DNA of 7,790 nucleotides from an uncultured Phycisphaerales bacterium (lineage in GTDB: Bacteria; Planctomycetota; Phycisphaerae; Phycisphaerales; UBA1924): the NCBI GenBank assembly GCA_937871415.1, contig CALMQD010000300.1:1-7790 (forward strand). The letters are read 5' to 3'. The notes under the pieces were generated by a model. The model saw nothing but the letters and a program-made list of their open reading frames with translations. It was not told where the DNA came from and ran no database searches. Below are positions 5,290-7,790 of this stretch, in pieces. The first letter of the stretch is position 1, and each line of letters begins with the position of its first letter. The translations under genes were made by a program, and so were the position numbers.

Positions 5290-7287
5290 ATGGCCGACCT
5301 CAAGAACATCAAGGGCATTTCCGACGCCGACAAGAAGCTGCTCGAGCAGGCTGAGGAATGGCTGGGGACCGAGCCGGCCAAGATGGGCCCGGCCAAGAAC
5401 ATCTTTTGGGGCAACGTGAAGGAGGAGTTTTACTTCCCCTATCCGCAAGTGGATGCCCGCGAAGAGGCCGAGTGCGATCAGTTGCTCGCCCGACTCGATG
5501 AGTACCTCCGCAAGGAGCACCCGGCGATCCAGATCGATCAGGACCAGGAAATTCCGCGCTGGGTCGTCGATCGGCTTTTCCAACTCGGTGTGCTCGGCAT
5601 GACCATCCCCAAGGAGTACGGCGGGCTGGGGATGGGCATCACCTCCTACAACCGCGTGCTGGAACGCATCGGCAACTCGTGCGGCTCAACGGCGGTGCTT
5701 GTGTCCGCGCACCAGTCCATCGGCTGCAAGGCCGTCATGCTCTTCGGCTCGCCCGAGCAGAAGAAGCAGTGGCTGCCGCACCTGGCCAAGGACTGGCTCA
5801 GCGCGTTCTGCCTCTCCGAGCCCAACGTCGGGTGCGACGCCGGCGGGCAGGAGACCGAGTTCGTCAAGGACGGCGACTACTACATCGTGACCGGCGAGAA
5901 AAAGTGGGCGACCAGCGGCGCGATCTCCGGCCTCTTCACCGTCATGGCCCGCGAGAAACGCGCCGACGGCAAGGGCAAGATCTCGGCCCTGGTCATGCAC
6001 CCGTGGCAGGAAGGCGTCGAGATCTACCAGAAGAACCGCAGCAAGTGCGGCATCCGCGGCACGTGGCAGGCCCGCATCCGCTTCCACGGCGTGCGCGTGC
6101 ACAAGGACCATCTGCTGGGCCAGGAAGGGCGCGGCCTGCAGATCGCGCTTTCGTGCCTCAACTACGGGCGCTGCACGCTGTCGGCGGGAATGCTGGGCGG
6201 GGCCCGCAAGACGATGGACCAGTCGATCAAGTGGTCCGACACTCGGTTCCAGTTCGACAAGGCGCTCAACGACAAGGAACTGGTGCGCAAGCGCATCGCC
6301 AACATGGCCGCGCTCTGCTACGCGATGGACGCAACGCTCTACATGACCACCGGCATGCTCGACCGCAAGGACGAGGACATCATGGTGGAGACGGCGATCT
6401 GCAAGACGTTCTGCTCGGAGATGGGCTGGCGCGTGGTCAACGATGCGCTGCAGATCATGGGCGGCGAGTCGTACATGACCGAGAACGAGGTCGAGCGCGT
6501 CTTCCGCGACTCACGCATCAACCTGATCGTCGAGGGCTCCAACGACCTGATGCAGTCGTTCATCTTCGGCTACGGCGGAAAGCAACTCGCCGAGAAGATG
6601 CTCAACATCAAGTACCTGCTCACGTGGGAGGGCGACGGCACGCCGCAGTCGCCGTTGAAGCGGATCGGGCGGCTCGTGCGGGCCTCGCTGAACACGAAGG
6701 TCATGGCCGCGGCGATCCCACTGGGGCTCGAGGTCTACGGGCGCATCCGCGGCAAACTGCCGACGGTGTCGAAGGTCTCGCCGGAACTCGCGTCGTACGC
6801 CGAGCGGATGTGCTACCTCGTGCGCGACCACGCCCACCACTTCAAGATCCTGAGCAAGAAGTGGGACGTGAAGATGCTCGACCGCCAGGCGGTGCAGGCG
6901 CGGCTCGGCGACTCGTGCATCCTGCTGCACGCGTGGGCCTGCACGCTGAGCAAACTCGACCGCGACCTCAAGGCCCACAAGGCCTCCGGCGGCGGGAAGG
7001 ACCTGGAGTTCGAGCGCGACCGCAGCGCGGCCATCCACTTCTTCGACCTGGCCGAACTGGAGATCCGCGAGTCGTTCCGCAAGTGCTACGAGAACGCGGA
7101 CGACACGATGCTCGTCGCGGCGGACGCGGCGATCGCGCACAACCGCTCGCTGCCGAACGCCCAGTTCGTGATCCCGGAGAAGTCGCCGATCGCCAAGGGC
7201 ACGGGCAAGACGCCGCGTCAGGACGGCATCAAGCAGTTCCCGGGCGAGGCGTTCGGCGAGAAGCACCCGGCCGCGGCGTATCGGTGA
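5290..7287 (+). CDS. Acyl-CoA dehydrogenase, VLCAD/ACAD9-like with C-terminal extension
   Basis: FAD enzyme that oxidises acyl-CoA to trans-2-enoyl-CoA, the first step of beta-oxidation. The 665 residues are much longer than the roughly 380 of short- and medium-chain dehydrogenases and match very-long-chain types. In order: an N-terminal helical domain with LGVLGMTIPKEYGGLGMG; a middle beta domain starting at CLSEPNVGCDAGG (174-186; usually EPxxGSDA, here Cys replaces Ser) and including TGEKKWATSG; a second helical domain with QIMGGESYMTENEVERVFRD and IVEGSND. E415 in this last motif aligns with the catalytic Glu of VLCAD. Residues from about 460 to 625 form the extra helical domain that in VLCAD supports dimerisation and membrane contact. 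No signal peptide is visible. The ATG has AAAGGG eight bases upstream. The product is the substrate of the hydratase encoded just upstream. Chain-length preference is inferred from architecture only, and the electron acceptor is not encoded here. Confidence 0.93.
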   Translation: MADLKNIKGISDADKKLLEQAEEWLGTEPAKMGPAKNIFWGNVKEEFYFPYPQVDAREEAECDQLLARLDEYLRKEHPAIQIDQDQEIPRWVVDRLFQLGVLGMTIPKEYGGLGMGITSYNRVLERIGNSCGSTAVLVSAHQSIGCKAVMLFGSPEQKKQWLPHLAKDWLSAFCLSEPNVGCDAGGQETEFVKDGDYYIVTGEKKWATSGAISGLFTVMAREKRADGKGKISALVMHPWQEGVEIYQKNRSKCGIRGTWQARIRFHGVRVHKDHLLGQEGRGLQIALSCLNYGRCTLSAGMLGGARKTMDQSIKWSDTRFQFDKALNDKELVRKRIANMAALCYAMDATLYMTTGMLDRKDEDIMVETAICKTFCSEMGWRVVNDALQIMGGESYMTENEVERVFRDSRINLIVEGSNDLMQSFIFGYGGKQLAEKMLNIKYLLTWEGDGTPQSPLKRIGRLVRASLNTKVMAAAIPLGLEVYGRIRGKLPTVSKVSPELASYAERMCYLVRDHAHHFKILSKKWDVKMLDRQAVQARLGDSCILLHAWACTLSKLDRDLKAHKASGGGKDLEFERDRSAAIHFFDLAELEIRESFRKCYENADDTMLVAADAAIAHNRSLPNAQFVIPEKSPIAKGTGKTPRQDGIKQFPGEAFGEKHPAAAYR

Positions 7288-7376
7288 GATCGGCGCGGGA
7301 AACGGCGGGAATCGAATTCGCCGCGGGGCGGTCTCGGACTCGCTCGCCGCTGCCGATGGCTTGCGTCGTTGGTCCC

Positions 7377-7790
7377 CTAGTCTGCGCTTTCCTCGCCAAG
7401 CGAATACAGAGCGACCGACGCGGATACTCGAACCCCGCGGTCGCCATGGAGTAACGCGAGACCTTTCAGTTCACCGACGATGAACCTCCGCTTTCGGGCA
7501 TCGACCCTTGAGTAGATCATCTTCAACCCGTGGATTGCACCTCGAAACGCGGCGGGCTGGATTCTGGAATCAATCAGAGAAGTGAGCGCGGGGTAGCCGA
7601 CCGACACGTGCACATGGTCCCCGAGCAGGTCGCCGGCCATCCAGCAATCGAGAGAGAGCATCCGCTGACGCGATCGCAGAAACGCGACGGCGAGCGAGGC
7701 TCCCTCCTTGTCAAAGGCCACGGATTCCCGCTCCGTGGTTTCGACGCTGATCGCGGCCAGAACGGAGAACTTCGGGATCGACGGCTTCGG
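7377..7790 (-). CDS. Unidentified protein, C-terminal 137 residues, cut by window edge
   Basis: The frame is open from the right edge (7790) to TAG at 7377-7379, so this is the C-terminal part of a longer gene; GTG at 7719-7721 is possible as an internal start but has no clear ribosome binding site. I do not recognise the family. The protein has mixed character, with one Cys, a basic stretch DARKRR, and a final segment GVRVSASVALYSLGEE that faintly resembles the second helix of a HEAT-type repeat; one copy is not enough to claim that. Base composition is lower in GC by eye than in the dehydrogenase gene (about 58% in 7501-7560). It is convergent with that gene, 89 bp apart. It is probably real because no other frame explains this end, but it could be a degraded or recently acquired gene. 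Confidence 0.5.
   Translation of the reverse strand, partial: PKPSIPKFSVLAAISVETTERESVAFDKEGASLAVAFLRSRQRMLSLDCWMAGDLLGDHVHVSVGYPALTSLIDSRIQPAAFRGAIHGLKMIYSRVDARKRRFIVGELKGLALLHGDRGVRVSASVALYSLGEESAD

Noticed and set aside
7303..7323. Hairpin CGGCG/CGCCG after the acyl-CoA dehydrogenase stop as a terminator
   Set aside because: Only a 5-bp stem with an 11-base loop and no T-tract; too weak to call.
2094..7451. 15-bp direct repeat GCGGTCGCCATGGAG at 2094-2108 and 7437-7451
   Set aside because: The copies lie in unrelated contexts (intergenic and inside a coding region) with no similarity in the flanks, so chance in high-GC DNA is the simplest explanation.
5679..7454. Long open frame (591 codons) on the plus strand
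   Set aside because: It overlaps the acyl-CoA dehydrogenase in another frame, is Arg/Gly/Ala-rich and low in complexity, and has no motif. It is a shadow of the real gene.

Overview
The window is high-GC bacterial DNA that looks chromosomal. It most resembles a planctomycete of the Phycisphaerae type. The reasons are a secreted protein ending in a PAPAT/hydrophobic/RRRR exosortase-type tail, frequent GTG and TTG starts, and a mix of housekeeping genes on both strands with little operon clustering. This assignment is an inference from protein style, because there is no rRNA or marker gene in the window.

Layout. Positions 1-444 (minus) hold the N-terminal part of an enoyl-ACP reductase, FabI, cut by the left edge. 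Positions 536-2002 (minus) hold a complete soluble pyridine nucleotide transhydrogenase, SthA, directly upstream of fabI on the same strand. A 394-bp divergent intergenic region (2003-2396) follows, with a candidate sthA promoter, a 12-bp palindrome and a perfect 8-bp-stem hairpin in front of the next gene. Positions 2397-3062 (plus) encode a small secreted PEP-CTERM-like protein that ends at a clear intrinsic terminator (3118-3142). Positions 3165-3935 (minus) encode a short-form AMP nucleosidase. It is divergent from a TTG-started enoyl-CoA hydratase/isomerase family protein (4057-5043, plus). The 121 bp between these two genes carry a 16-bp GC palindrome flanked by TACACT boxes on opposite strands. 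After a 246-bp gap comes a 665-residue VLCAD/ACAD9-like acyl-CoA dehydrogenase (5290-7287, plus). The last 414 bases (7377-7790, minus) hold the C-terminal part of an unrecognised protein that runs off the right edge.

How the genes fit together. Three of the products act on acyl chains: FabI catalyses the last reduction of fatty-acid elongation, and the acyl-CoA dehydrogenase and hydratase catalyse the first two steps of beta-oxidation. SthA balances NADH and NADPH, which fatty-acid synthesis and oxidation use and produce, and AMP nucleosidase controls the AMP pool. This is a loose lipid/redox/energy neighbourhood and not a single operon. I found no mobile element, CRISPR array, tRNA, rRNA or obviously new multi-gene system. 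The parts most worth a second look are the palindromic divergent promoter region at 3936-4056, the hairpin leader of the secreted protein, and the unidentified gene at the right edge.
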